Positions 8,308 through 17,132 of a DNA stretch of 64,000 nucleotides are shown here, piece after piece. Numbering within the stretch: the stretch's first letter is position 1; every line of letters begins with the position of its first letter. Under the pieces are notes generated by a model, which had not been told where the DNA came from, did not search any database, and saw nothing but the letters and a program-made list of their open reading frames with translations. The DNA is from Terrisporobacter mayombei (GTDB lineage: Bacteria > Bacillota > Clostridia > Peptostreptococcales > Peptostreptococcaceae), in the NCBI RefSeq assembly GCF_020748465.1, contig NZ_JAHZMP010000001.1, forward strand, positions 1 through 64,000, written 5' to 3'. The position numbers were made by a program, and so were the translations under genes.

Positions 8308-8799
8308 TTAGTTATCTGTTTTCTGGAATAAATGATTAAAATCATCTTCTGATAAATTACTTATATCTAATTTATTTTCTACATTATTACTTAAAAGATA
8401 CTTTAGTGCAGAAATATGATATACACCCTTATCCCAATCTTTACCTGTTAATTCTAAAAGTTCGTTTGAAACAAAAAAGTCAACTCTATGATTCACATTC
8501 GGCTTAAATTCTACTAATGTTGATGCTAATTCTAATAAACCTTCTTGTTGATCTTCATTTATTTCTTCATAAGTATATACACTTACAACGATTAAATTCC
8601 TTTCATCATCCCATATTTCTCCATCTTCATACGCAGGCTTCAAATAGCTAAAATCATCTAAAGTTCCTGCTCGTCTGCAATCTTCTAATACTATAAATCC
8701 AATTTCAGTACTGTTAGATTCATGTTCCTCTTGAATCTTAAATATCATATGATTTATAGAGTTAAAATCTAATTGTAATAAATAATAATATTTTCCCAA
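8308..8799 (-). CDS. Hypothetical acidic protein
   Basis: The protein has 163 residues and starts at TTG (MGKYYYLLQLDF), with GGAGCG upstream. It is soluble and acidic, with alternating strands and helices, and contains no membrane segment or known motif. Features that might help place it are FIVLEDCRRAGTLDDFSYL, VDFFVSNELLELTGKDWDKG and an acidic C-terminus. The size, acidity and single-gene setting resemble small immunity-like or cytosolic accessory proteins, but no family can be assigned. It has its own terminator. Confidence 0.6.
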   Translation of the reverse strand: MGKYYYLLQLDFNSINHMIFKIQEEHESNSTEIGFIVLEDCRRAGTLDDFSYLKPAYEDGEIWDDERNLIVVSVYTYEEINEDQQEGLLELASTLVEFKPNVNHRVDFFVSNELLELTGKDWDKGVYHISALKYLLSNNVENKLDISNLSEDDFNHLFQKTDN

Positions 8800-8821
8800 A
8801 TTTAACTACGCTCCTTTTATA

Positions 8822-8950
8822 CAAATGCTAAAAATGCTCCCCCAAGCATGTATTGAAGTTATTGCAAAAAAAAGCTATTCCTACAACAGGTATGAAAATT
8901 CCTATAGCTATTATAATATTTTTCTTAAAATTTTATAATAATAAAATTAT
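8822..8950 (-). pseudogene. Frameshifted remnant of a small membrane protein
   Basis: Minus-strand sequence reads KNIIIAIGIFIPVVGIAFF in one frame. After a run of eight Ts the reading moves through other frames, finally giving MLGGAFLAFV and a stop. These are hydrophobic segments of the kind found at the end of DUF2628-like proteins. At least one indel in the T-run breaks the frame, and no start is visible. Confidence 0.4.
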
Positions 8951-8979
8951 GAAACATCATATTTTATAAATGACATAAC

Positions 8980-9444
8980 CTATCTATTTGCTTTTACTGA
9001 AATATGTTCTATACTAATTCTGATTACTTTAGTAGCTTTACTTGCCTTTTGCATGTATTCTTTTCCCTGTTCAATATAATCTGGTGCATACCTATTTAAT
9101 ATTTCTAAAAAAGCCATATTTTTTTCATCATCAGAAACTTCAGCTGCCCTTCCAAATACAATTACACTCTCATATTTTGTAGTAAATTTATCAGGTAGAA
9201 TTTGAGTTTGACCAACTACGCAAAAAGATACTTTATCATTATTTTTTATATTATCTAATTTATGTCCTTTTATAGCACAATGAAAATATATTGAACCATT
9301 AATGTAAATATGATTTATTGGTACGCCATAAGGATACCCATCTTCCCCTACAGTTGAAAGAACACCATAAGTATTGCTATTTAAAATTTCGATAGCTTCA
9401 TCATCTTTCATTTTTCTATCTTTTCTTCTCATTTCTCTAATCAT
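8980..9444 (-). CDS. Flavin split-barrel protein, NimA/pyridoxamine oxidase-like
   Basis: The protein is about 154 residues. I start at ATG giving MIREMRRKDRKM, behind AAGGAG, rather than six codons earlier; family members typically begin with a MxREMRRK motif. The order of motifs (EAIEILNSNTYGVLSTVGEDGYPYGVPINHIY, then YFHCAIKGHKLDNIKNNDKVSFCVVG) is that of FMN-binding split-barrel proteins related to NimA nitroimidazole reductases. It probably binds a flavin or deazaflavin cofactor; the substrate is unknown. A second member of the same fold lies at 10364-10834. Confidence 0.85.
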   Translation of the reverse strand: MIREMRRKDRKMKDDEAIEILNSNTYGVLSTVGEDGYPYGVPINHIYINGSIYFHCAIKGHKLDNIKNNDKVSFCVVGQTQILPDKFTTKYESVIVFGRAAEVSDDEKNMAFLEILNRYAPDYIEQGKEYMQKASKATKVIRISIEHISVKANR

Positions 9445-9548
9445 TATAACTCTCCTTATCATTTTAAAAATTTCTTCAATAACTTTACAGTATAAGTATC
9501 CTGTACCTCTAGAAACTTTTTTAACTTCTTTAATCCATAATTAATAAC

Positions 9549-9690
9549 TTAAAAATACACCTTTTGTAACTCTACTAAATGATTCTTATGAGCCTGTAAA
9601 TATTCTAAAGTAGTGATAGCCTTTAAATCAATTCCTTTAGATACTTTATCCACTTTTAACTCACAATATATTAAATTTGTTCGTAGAATC
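9549..9690 (-). pseudogene. Remnant of an unknown gene, 3' end
   Basis: An open minus-strand stretch of about 45 codons ends at a TAA (9549-9551). It contains GIDLKAITTLEYLQAHKNHLVE, cut off upstream by a stop and with no start codon. It looks like the last helix of a regulator or enzyme, but I cannot name the family. The rest of 9463-9708 shows nothing else. Confidence 0.35.
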
Positions 9691-9708
9691 TAATCGATAA
9701 ATTGAAAT

Positions 9709-10218
9709 TTATCTCTGTATAGAATAAAGGAAATGTAACATATCCCCATTATAATACTGTGTAATAAATTCATCCTCTTTTACCATGCCAATACTTTCAG
9801 CAACTCTTATAGAATCGCTATTATCAGCTTTAATGATTGAATAAACCTTGTCCTTATTAAGATGTTCAAAGGCGTAAATTTTACAGCCTGTTGCAGCTTC
9901 TCTTGCGTAACCACAATGCCAGAAATCCTCATTTAATAAATATCCTATTTCAAGCACTTCATTATCTTTATATGGTTGCATTGTTAAACCTGCTTGTCCT
10001 ATCATGCGACCTGTTGATTTTAATATCATAGCCCATAAACCAAACCCGTATTGATTATACCGATTTTTTTGACGGTCAAGCCATATCTGCACATCTTCGT
10101 CTATAAAATCATGTTCATAAGCATACATAACTTTAGGATTTTGCAGAATTTCTGCTAAGTCTTGAAAATCATCCTGCTCCATCTCTCTTAAAATTAAACG
10201 CTTCGTTTCGAAAATCAT
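9709..10218 (-). CDS. GNAT N-acetyltransferase, RimJ/RimL type
   Basis: The protein has 169 residues. It opens with FETKRLILREMEQDD, the usual start of RimJ/RimL-like acetyltransferases. MIGQAGLTMQPY and EIGYLLNEDFWHCGYAREAA give the acetyl-CoA-binding strand and loop, and the C-terminal NSDSIRVAESIGMVKE motif is also typical. The natural substrate (ribosomal protein N-terminus, small amine or other) cannot be deduced. The 3' end carries a palindrome-like sequence shared with the end of the gene at 51725. Confidence 0.85.
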   Translation of the reverse strand: MIFETKRLILREMEQDDFQDLAEILQNPKVMYAYEHDFIDEDVQIWLDRQKNRYNQYGFGLWAMILKSTGRMIGQAGLTMQPYKDNEVLEIGYLLNEDFWHCGYAREAATGCKIYAFEHLNKDKVYSIIKADNSDSIRVAESIGMVKEDEFITQYYNGDMLHFLYSIQR

Positions 10219-10363
10219 TTATATTCCTCATTTCCAAATTCCTATTTATCAATATAGTAGCAAAAGTATCATTATTAAGCATTCTATTGAAATTGTAAAA
10301 TAACTCTATCTTAGTACTCAAGCAACTCTGAAAGCGTTATTTTTATTTCTCATACTAATTTTT

Positions 10364-10834
10364 CTAATAAAATTTTCCTGTTAGCTCATCAATAGCTATT
10401 TCGATAATTCCTGTCCCTTTTATTCTTCCTTCAGATATTACACTATCACTTAAATGTGGTGTAAACTTGTTTATAAATTGCTTCAACACTTTTTCTTTTT
10501 TAGTAATATCTTCTACCATTATAGCTTTTCCTTTGATAACAGCACTTTCAAATCGTGTATTTGTTCCACAAGGTTGACCATTTTCTGCTAATATCAGTTC
10601 TCCCATTTTATAAATTGTCATGCTTACATTCCCATTTTTTTTGATATTTTCAACTTTCTCACCTAGTGGTAAACCATGAACATATATTTTATCATCATAA
10701 TAAACATAATGAACAGGTATAACATATGGCTTCCCTTCTTCTCCTATAGTTGCCAGACTAGCTACTATATTTCTATCTAATAAACTTACTACTTCTTCTT
10801 TAGATAATTGATTCTTTTTCATTCTGTTTTGCAT
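10364..10834 (-). CDS. Pyridoxamine 5'-phosphate oxidase-like flavin protein
   Basis: The protein has 156 residues and starts behind AAGGAGGG. LSKEEVVSLLDRNIVASLATIGEEGKPYVIPVHYVYYDDKIYVHG is the FMN-binding split-barrel signature (quoted here in outline: SLATI, PYVIPVHY, KIYVHG). The C-terminal IEIAIDELTGK strand completes the barrel. Members include NimA-like and PNPOx-like proteins; activity is not assignable. It is divergent from a MocR regulator with a 109-bp shared control region, an arrangement that suggests it is that regulator's target. Confidence 0.83.
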   Translation of the reverse strand: MQNRMKKNQLSKEEVVSLLDRNIVASLATIGEEGKPYVIPVHYVYYDDKIYVHGLPLGEKVENIKKNGNVSMTIYKMGELILAENGQPCGTNTRFESAVIKGKAIMVEDITKKEKVLKQFINKFTPHLSDSVISEGRIKGTGIIEIAIDELTGKFY

Positions 10835-10943
10835 ATATATCCCTCCTTATTTACTTTTTTATTAATTGTATGTTAAAATTGGATTATTTAAAAGAGCCAA
10901 AAAAGATTTTTTTATAGTACCAATTTGAAGGAGTATAAAGATT
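10835..10943. promoter_or_regulatory. Divergent control region of the split-barrel and MocR genes
   Basis: AAATTGG (10876-10882) and its inverse CCAATTT (10920-10926) bracket an AT-rich core. The second half lies 10 bases before the MocR start region. Paired half-sites are consistent with binding by a dimeric MocR regulator. No promoter element is certain. Confidence 0.4.
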
Positions 10944-12344
10944 ATGATTAAAATTACAACATCTACTAATGAACCTCTTTATAAACAAATATATCTTCAA
11001 TTAAAAGAGGATATTTTATGTGGCCATATGTCATATAATAAAAGATTACCTGCTACCAGAACCCTTGCCCAGCAATTAAACGTATCTCGAAATACAATTA
11101 ATATGGCTTATAGACAACTAGAAATCGAAGGGTTTGTTTCTGCAAAGCAATCTTCAGGATATTATGTAAATAAAATTTCTACTCTACATCAATCATTACC
11201 TAAATATTCTAAAAATACTAATAGAGAGGAATTTAAACCTAAAATTAAATACAATTTTCAACATGGTACCATAGATTCTACTACTTTTCCCATCTCTAAA
11301 TGGAAGAAATGCTTAAATTATGCTAATGATGTTATCTATGACAGTTCAAAATTTACATCTATAGAAAAAGAAGGATTGTATGAATTAAGATCATCCATTG
11401 CAAATCATCTATATGAAGCTAGAGGTGTAGATTGTACTCCTGAAGAAGTGGTAATAACAAGTGGTCATCAAAATTCCCTTGAAATATTATCGAAGTTATT
11501 TATTAATAGCGAATATTCCTTTTCCATGGAAGACCCGGGATATAATGTAACACGAAATGCATTTGAACATTTAAATTATAAAATGAACTTTATTTCTTTG
11601 GAGGATGATGGTATCTGTATAGATGAAGTTAAGACACTAAGTTCTACATTATTATGTGTTACCCCTTCGCATCAGTTTCCAATGGGAGCTGTTCTTCCTA
11701 TAACTAAGCGTATAGATTTATTATATTGGGCAAATGAGAATAACAGTTATATTATTGAAGATGACTACGATAGCGAACTAAGATATCACTCATTGTTAAT
11801 TCCGTCTTTATATTCTCTAGATATTAATAAGAGAACAATTTATTTAGGAACTTTTTCAAAGTCATTATCGCCAGATTTAAGAATATCATATATGGTTTTA
11901 CCGCCACCTATTTTTTCAAAATACCAAGAATCTTATAAAATATGTTCTAATCCTGTTTCAAAAATTATTCAATTATCTATGTCAAAATTTATTAGGGATA
12001 GTGATTATGAAAAACACTTAAATATGATTAGAACTTTTTATGGAAAAAAAAATAATTTATTGATTTCTTCTATATTAAAATATTTTAAAAATGATGCTGA
12101 AATACTTGGTGGCGATGCTGGGTTGCATATAATAATTAGATTTAAATTTTCATTAGATAGAGAGAAGTTAATAAAAAAAGCAGTCTCTAATCATATACTG
12201 TTATATCCTTTAGATATATTATGGGCTAACCCTAGTCAATCCCCTGATAATCTTATCATTTTGGGGTTTGGTAGTATTAAATCTGAAGATATGGAAGATG
12301 CAGTAAAACAATTATATAAGATTGTTAATGATTCTATTTTATAA
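10944..12344 (+). CDS. MocR-type regulator (GntR winged helix plus PLP aminotransferase domain)
   Basis: The protein has 466 residues. Residues 10-75 form a GntR winged helix (EPLYKQIYLQLKEDI, RLPATRTLAQQLNVSRNTI). The remainder is an aminotransferase class I fold, with the PLP-binding lysine in GTFSKSLSP and the upstream EDDYDSEL Asp/Tyr motif. MocR proteins such as PdxR and GabR sense PLP or amino-acid adducts through the second domain. The divergent split-barrel gene is the likely target. A terminator shared with the convergent Mor gene follows. Confidence 0.92.
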   Translation: MIKITTSTNEPLYKQIYLQLKEDILCGHMSYNKRLPATRTLAQQLNVSRNTINMAYRQLEIEGFVSAKQSSGYYVNKISTLHQSLPKYSKNTNREEFKPKIKYNFQHGTIDSTTFPISKWKKCLNYANDVIYDSSKFTSIEKEGLYELRSSIANHLYEARGVDCTPEEVVITSGHQNSLEILSKLFINSEYSFSMEDPGYNVTRNAFEHLNYKMNFISLEDDGICIDEVKTLSSTLLCVTPSHQFPMGAVLPITKRIDLLYWANENNSYIIEDDYDSELRYHSLLIPSLYSLDINKRTIYLGTFSKSLSPDLRISYMVLPPPIFSKYQESYKICSNPVSKIIQLSMSKFIRDSDYEKHLNMIRTFYGKKNNLLISSILKYFKNDAEILGGDAGLHIIIRFKFSLDREKLIKKAVSNHILLYPLDILWANPSQSPDNLIILGFGSIKSEDMEDAVKQLYKIVNDSIL

Positions 12345-12386
12345 TATAAGTAATATACAATTTATAATTTTAAAACTGTCTATTTT

Positions 12387-12419
12387 AAGGGGATCACTTT
12401 AAAAAAATGATACCCCTTT
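12387..12419. terminator. Convergent terminator
   Basis: AAGGGGATCA / TGATACCCCTT around an A-rich loop serves the plus-strand MocR gene and the minus-strand Mor gene. Confidence 0.8.
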
Positions 12420-12422
12420 CAT

Positions 12423-12674
12423 CTATTTATCTTGAACTAAACTTCTTAACTGAGCATATGAAATATTGTATTTTCTTCTTAATATTTCCCCATTTACTCC
12501 ATTAAACTCCTTCACTATTTTTCTGTTTCTTTCACGTATAAGTAAAGTCTTGTGCATTGGGATATATATACTTGCACCTCCATATATTTTTGACAGCTCT
12601 ATAAGGTTGTCCATGCCTATTATATCTACCATTTGTTGTAAGTTTACTGGAATATCATCTATTAGTATATTCAT
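12423..12674 (-). CDS. Mor transcription activator family protein (phage type)
   Basis: The protein has 83 residues. It has the Mor/C family layout: a dimerisation helix (MVDIIGMDNLIELSKIYGG), the SIYIP strand, then a helix-turn-helix (REIVKEF-like segment, NGVNGEILRRKYNISYAQLRSLV). Mu Mor activates middle promoters, and small relatives are common in Firmicutes phages and their remnants. It is the last gene of the phage-like block 12.4-15.2 kb. The start follows AGGGGTGAT. Confidence 0.8.
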   Translation of the reverse strand: MNILIDDIPVNLQQMVDIIGMDNLIELSKIYGGASIYIPMHKTLLIRERNRKIVKEFNGVNGEILRRKYNISYAQLRSLVQDK

Positions 12675-12738
12675 AATATCACCCCTGTTTTTATATATTT
12701 ATTTATAATATTATTTCCTACTAGGTATTTTATAAGTG

Positions 12739-13482
12739 TTATTTTGAAAGGTTTCTCAATCTATGATTATTGCTATCTTTTCCAAAGAGCACCACATTTT
12801 CTCCTGCCATTTCTATTATTCTACTTCCTACTGCTTCATCAAAATAAAGAATTTCTTCTAGACTTTTTTCTGTGGAGATTATTAAAGGTTTTTGTTTCAA
12901 ATATCTGGTGTTTATTATTCTGTAAATATAATTAAGATCTGTGGCTGTGGACTTTCCTTTTAAAAAATCATCCATAAAAAGCACTCTTGGATTTATGTAT
13001 TTTTCCATTTCTCTCATGTGATTTTCCTCGTCCATAATACTTTGTTTCAAGTTTACAATCATGTTGTTGTACTCAACATATTTGCAAGTAATATTGTCAC
13101 TTATAAGCTTTAGCATAGCCGCTATACCTAAATGAGTTTTACCCACGTCTGGCCTTCCACAGATTAACAAAGACGAGTTATTATTAGAAAAGTCGCAGCA
13201 AAATTTCATTACTTGGTGTTTGGCTTTTATTTGATAGGGATTTTCACAGACGTAGTTTGCAAAGGTCTTTTTCTTAAAGGCTTCACTTAGACCGCATTTT
13301 TCCAGCTTTTCAAAAGCTTCTTTTTCAGCTAAACAGGAACAAGGCATGGCTACATCACTGCTTTTCTCATTTGTCACAAATACATATCCCAAGTCTCTGC
13401 ATTTTGCACAGTTGTAATTGTCTGGAGTACAATTGCCATTTTCAATAAGTTTTTTCACTCTTTGTAGCAAATTTTTATTCAT
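12739..13482 (-). CDS. DnaC-like replication ATPase (phage helicase loader)
   Basis: The protein has 247 residues. The N-terminal Cys cluster (C25xxC28, C48xC50) resembles the zinc module of DnaI/DnaC loaders. The AAA+ core shows Walker A GRPDVGKT (residues 109-116), Walker B VLFMDDF and a sensor-like LIISTEK. It should load the replicative helicase together with the DnaD-like protein encoded 8 bp upstream. The gene order is that of a phage replication module. Confidence 0.88.
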   Translation of the reverse strand: MNKNLLQRVKKLIENGNCTPDNYNCAKCRDLGYVFVTNEKSSDVAMPCSCLAEKEAFEKLEKCGLSEAFKKKTFANYVCENPYQIKAKHQVMKFCCDFSNNNSSLLICGRPDVGKTHLGIAAMLKLISDNITCKYVEYNNMIVNLKQSIMDEENHMREMEKYINPRVLFMDDFLKGKSTATDLNYIYRIINTRYLKQKPLIISTEKSLEEILYFDEAVGSRIIEMAGENVVLFGKDSNNHRLRNLSK

Positions 13483-13490
13483 TTTTCCCC

Positions 13491-14429
13491 CTAACTAACA
13501 CCCAGTTTCTTCTCCAACTCTTTCATCTCCCTTATGAGATTTTCGTCTATTTTCTCATCTTCACAGGTGTTGTATTTCAATTTATTTTTGCTGTAATTTT
13601 TGTTAAGTTGTTCCATGTCCTTTGCTTTTAAAGCCTCCAATGTGTAAATCTTTTGCTCATCCCATTTTTTGATTATGCCCTTCAAATAGCCTGGTGTGGT
13701 GTTGCTTTTGTCTATGCAAATTTCTATGGCTCTATTAAACAAGGTCCAATGGATTTTCTCTGAAATTTCAATGAAATACTGAGTATTTGCAGGATAAATA
13801 GGCCCTATGTTCTGTTCATAAAGCTTGCTTATTTTGCCTAAATTTTCGTCTACAGACCTACTAACACACTTGCTTTTGGAATTTTTCTTGTTGTGTTTTT
13901 TTGACTTCTTGTGATTTTTTGCATTTGAATTTTGCCCTAAATCTTTATCTAGGTCTTTATCTAATTCTTTCTCTATATCTAACTCTTTCTCTATATCTAT
14001 ATCTAGCGTTACATTTTTGTTACAAAAAGTTTCATCTTCAATTTCCTCATTATTTAACTCTGCTTTTTTGTTTTCTCTATACTTTCTCACACGTTTAGTA
14101 CTCTCACTTTCACCACCAGTTAACTCTTCAACTTGTGCCAGAACATACTCTTCCTCTGTTACACAATCAATAAGATTTGCTCTTTTCAAAAAATCCAAAG
14201 TAGCTTTAACATCTTCCACATCTTCATCTATAATTAATGCCAACTCTTCCTCAAAAGTGTCCTTCAAATTATCATAGAAAAGCTTATTTCCATTTTTCAA
14301 AGAGTTTATAAGCATTTTTTGATAAATAATAATATAAGTAGCTCCTTTTTCCATTTGTCTTAGTATTTTTATTTCCTTTTGTCTGTAAAAATCTTCTTGT
14401 ATTTTCAACCAAAAATATGTTTTCGCCAT
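13491..14429 (-). CDS. DnaD-like phage replisome organiser
   Basis: The protein is about 312 residues, starting at ATG giving MAKTYFWLKI behind GAGGTG. Residues 1-115 match the phage replisome organiser N-terminal winged-helix domain (FWLKIQEDFYRQKEIKILRQ). A charged low-complexity linker contains tandem DIEKEL and DKDL repeats and a Lys-rich patch. The C-terminal DnaD/DnaB_2-like domain carries NTTPGYLKGIIKKWDEQKI. It likely melts origin DNA and recruits the DnaC-like loader. Confidence 0.87.
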   Translation of the reverse strand: MAKTYFWLKIQEDFYRQKEIKILRQMEKGATYIIIYQKMLINSLKNGNKLFYDNLKDTFEEELALIIDEDVEDVKATLDFLKRANLIDCVTEEEYVLAQVEELTGGESESTKRVRKYRENKKAELNNEEIEDETFCNKNVTLDIDIEKELDIEKELDKDLDKDLGQNSNAKNHKKSKKHNKKNSKSKCVSRSVDENLGKISKLYEQNIGPIYPANTQYFIEISEKIHWTLFNRAIEICIDKSNTTPGYLKGIIKKWDEQKIYTLEALKAKDMEQLNKNYSKNKLKYNTCEDEKIDENLIREMKELEKKLGVS

Positions 14430-14439
14430 TTTATCCACC

Positions 14440-15174
14440 TCATTCTAATAATTTAATTTCTTCTTTTATTATTTTTTCATCAATTAATAAATTTCTAAAA
14501 AATTCTCTTCCCCTTGAATTGATCAATGTTTGCATTCCGTTATGTCCATTTTCTGTTGTAAATTCTCTCAAATAAAAATATTCCATAACCTTTGCATAAG
14601 GTTTTATAATTCCTTTTTTGTCACGATAACAATAATTATTAAGAAGTAGCCAATTTACAAATAAGTTTTCTCTAATACCATAAAGTTTTGATGTATCTCT
14701 AAAATTAGTCTTTAAATTTCCTGGTTTTTCTTCAATTACATAAGCATTATCATTATTAAAATTGGGCTGATTGTTATAAGCTGTAAAAGTTGTGGAGTTT
14801 TTGAAATTGTTTTCAGTAATTTCCAGCAAACTCCTAAGGGCCACTTGAGCAGCTTTAAACTTTTTCTCCACTTTTATGAAGTAAGTCCTTGCCTCCTTAC
14901 CTTTTTCACTGCGCTGAATCATGGCTATTTCCTTTGCCATATCAACATTCATCATATAATCCACCACAGTTTGCTGTCCTCCTAGGGTGTTTGTTTTTTC
15001 ATAGACTTTCTGGTAATCTTCATTTTCCACAAATCCATAGTCAACCATCCTCGGATACCAAATCCTAAAGTTTGTTTTGATTTCTAAAAAACCATGTAAG
15101 TCTCTAGCACTTATCAATACGTCACTTTCCTCAGTAATACTTACGGGTATTAAGTTTTCCAATTTTTCTTCCAT
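14440..15174 (-). CDS. Phage antirepressor (AntA/AntB plus C-terminal KilAC-like domain)
   Basis: The protein has 244 residues. The N-terminal AntA/AntB domain is evident from VLISARDLHGFLEI, NFRIWYPRMVDYGF and DYMMNVDMAKEIAMIQRSEKG. A short linker leads into a KilAC-like DNA-binding domain (SKLYGIRENLFVNWLLLNNYCYRD, VMEYFYLREF, TLINSRGREFF). In phages these proteins counter a CI-type repressor. The start follows AAGGAGG, and it heads the minus-strand phage-like block. Confidence 0.88.
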   Translation of the reverse strand: MEEKLENLIPVSITEESDVLISARDLHGFLEIKTNFRIWYPRMVDYGFVENEDYQKVYEKTNTLGGQQTVVDYMMNVDMAKEIAMIQRSEKGKEARTYFIKVEKKFKAAQVALRSLLEITENNFKNSTTFTAYNNQPNFNNDNAYVIEEKPGNLKTNFRDTSKLYGIRENLFVNWLLLNNYCYRDKKGIIKPYAKVMEYFYLREFTTENGHNGMQTLINSRGREFFRNLLIDEKIIKEEIKLLE

Positions 15175-15255
15175 ACTTTTACCTCCTTACTTGTACAAAA
15201 AAAGCCATCATAATTAAAAAAACTTATGATAGCAAATTTTGTCCATTTATTTAAA

Positions 15256-16533
15256 TTATTTAAAAGATATATTGTTTAAGCAATCCATTGCAAATACTTC
15301 ACCTTCACATTCTAACTGTATTCTAAACTGATTGTATTTTTCATATAGCTCTTTGAAGGTATCCAGGTCTTTTCCATATGTGTTTACTTCCAAAATAACA
15401 AATTCACCAAAGACTATTTCAATCAATGTGTTTTTTTCCAGGCTTACCACATTCACCTTAACATAATCAGCTGTAAAATAAATTGATTTGTCTTTGTACT
15501 GCAAAAATGAAATGTGTTCTTTTATCTTTTCCATATCCTCTAAATATTGATTTTTATTAGCATAGACTTTCACCATAGTTGGATAATCCAATGAGCCTGT
15601 ATAACTGGCTAATGTAGTATATCCCACATATGTAATATCCTTTTTCAAATTCTTTTCATCAAAAATTTTGTCACAGTGTACTCTAAAAAACTCGTTGTAG
15701 TAAAACTTTAATTCTTCAGCTTTTTCCCCAATGTCTAAATCTATAAATATATTGCTAAGAGCTTCATATCTATTGTCATTTTGTTCAATTGATTTTATAA
15801 AACGATTTATGTCTTTTTTTTCTTTAAATTGTTTAGCATAACAAATAGCTATATTTGAATAGTCAGAAGTAAGATTAGGTAGGATTTCTATATATTTATG
15901 ATAATATTCAATTGAGTCTCTCAAATTATTACTTATTTCATCAAAAGGATAATTATAATAATTAGCGCTCCCACTATTTTTTACTTCAAGTGCTTTTTCA
16001 AACGTTTTCAACGCTTCTTTATTCTTACCAAGTTGCCCCAAACACTCCCCTTTTAATATAAGTGCATAAAATTTATATTTTTTATAATTACGTAGTTTGT
16101 CACAGTATTCTATTGATTTTTCATATTCATTTAACAATTGGTACAGTAGAGCACATGTAAATAAATAATTACCATCTTGTTCAAATATATTTGAAAATGA
16201 TAAATAAATATTTAAAGCTTCTTCGTACTTATTTGCTTTGTAAAGTTCATTTGCCTTTTGTAGTTTTATTTTTTTATCTATTTCCTCATTACTTTCACAA
16301 GTTTGTCCATTTTTTATATGCTTTTTATTTATAGAATATATATATTCACAGTATTCCTCATAATCAATTACCCAGTTTAGTGCTTTAGTAATTAATTCAA
16401 AAGTTTCTTTCCTTGCAACACGCTTTTTGCTTTCTATATTTTTTATAGTACTTTCAGATACTCCAGATTTTTTAGACAGTTTTTTTATGGAATATCCTAG
16501 GGCCCTTCTTCTTTTCCTAAAATCGAACTTCAT
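15256..16533 (-). CDS. XRE-family regulator with TPR domain
   Basis: The protein has 425 residues. Residues 1-65 are an XRE helix-turn-helix (YSIKKLSKKSGVSESTIKNIE). Residues 100-290 hold tetratricopeptide-like helical repeats (NELYKANKYEEALNIYL, ALKTFEKALEV), and the C-terminal 120 residues form a separate alpha/beta domain. The layout recalls Rgg/PlcR/Rap-type peptide-responsive regulators, but no peptide gene is evident. It diverges from the DUF1659 operon. A repeated GGGGTAACTT lies just upstream of its start, a possible operator. Confidence 0.75.
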   Translation of the reverse strand: MKFDFRKRRRALGYSIKKLSKKSGVSESTIKNIESKKRVARKETFELITKALNWVIDYEEYCEYIYSINKKHIKNGQTCESNEEIDKKIKLQKANELYKANKYEEALNIYLSFSNIFEQDGNYLFTCALLYQLLNEYEKSIEYCDKLRNYKKYKFYALILKGECLGQLGKNKEALKTFEKALEVKNSGSANYYNYPFDEISNNLRDSIEYYHKYIEILPNLTSDYSNIAICYAKQFKEKKDINRFIKSIEQNDNRYEALSNIFIDLDIGEKAEELKFYYNEFFRVHCDKIFDEKNLKKDITYVGYTTLASYTGSLDYPTMVKVYANKNQYLEDMEKIKEHISFLQYKDKSIYFTADYVKVNVVSLEKNTLIEIVFGEFVILEVNTYGKDLDTFKELYEKYNQFRIQLECEGEVFAMDCLNNISFK

Positions 16534-16594
16534 AACTCCCCTCCTTTTTATTATGTTTTATAATATAATTATACTAAATCTTTTCGCCAAAAAA

Positions 16595-16615
16595 GGGGTA
16601 ACTTAGGGGTAACTT
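16595..16615. promoter_or_regulatory. Tandem 10-bp direct repeat, possible operator
   Basis: GGGGTAACTT occurs twice with 11-bp periodicity, one helical turn, 62 bases before the XRE-TPR start codon. The G-tract stands out from the very AT-rich background. It is a plausible autoregulatory site. Confidence 0.5.
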
Positions 16616-16826
16616 TGTATGAAAATGTTTTATTTTACACTCTAAATTCAATTCTAAAGCTTGGCTCTTTTAAACTTACATATTTTTATATTCTTTAACT
16701 CTTTTACTAAATAATTTTATTCATATTTATTTTTTCTTTATTTCACAATTTTCCACTACTATATAAACAAAGGTTAGTCATATCCTAAGGGATATATCCT
16801 TGCACAAAATTTAAGGAGGTAATAAT

Positions 16827-17048
16827 ATGGCTGTAGTTTCAACTCCCAATGCTTCTTCTATCAAAGTTAAATTTGATCATGGAACAGATTTAAACGGAGA
16901 TAGAATTGTAAAAACAAAAACTTTTTCAAGCATAAAATCAGGTGCTTCAAACGAAAATATTATGGATGTGGTAAATACCATAGCTGGATTGCAACAACAT
17001 ACTCTAAGTGGCACAAATAGAGTGGATAACTCATCATTATCAGAGTAA
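16827..17048 (+). CDS. DUF1659 family small protein
   Basis: The protein has 73 residues: MAVVSTPNASSIKVKFDHG, then GDRIVKTKTFSSIKSGASNENIMDVVNTIAGLQ (given in outline). It matches the DUF1659 family of Firmicutes. It heads a three-gene set DUF1659-DUF2922-YvrJ and has AAGGAGG upstream. Function is unknown. The region before it contains a TATATAA-like box and an ATATCC/GGATAT palindrome. Confidence 0.8.
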   Translation: MAVVSTPNASSIKVKFDHGTDLNGDRIVKTKTFSSIKSGASNENIMDVVNTIAGLQQHTLSGTNRVDNSSLSE

Positions 17049-17132
17049 AAATTTACTCTGACCATAAAGTCAGCGAATTATCATAGTTATAACTTGAGAT
17101 AGTTCGCTGCTAAAATTTTAGGAGGTTAAATT

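Noticed and set aside
13940..14010. Short tandem repeat in the DnaD-like gene
   Set aside because: It is in-frame low-complexity coding (DIEKEL and DKDL units) in the linker, not an iteron-type origin; an origin role cannot be supported.
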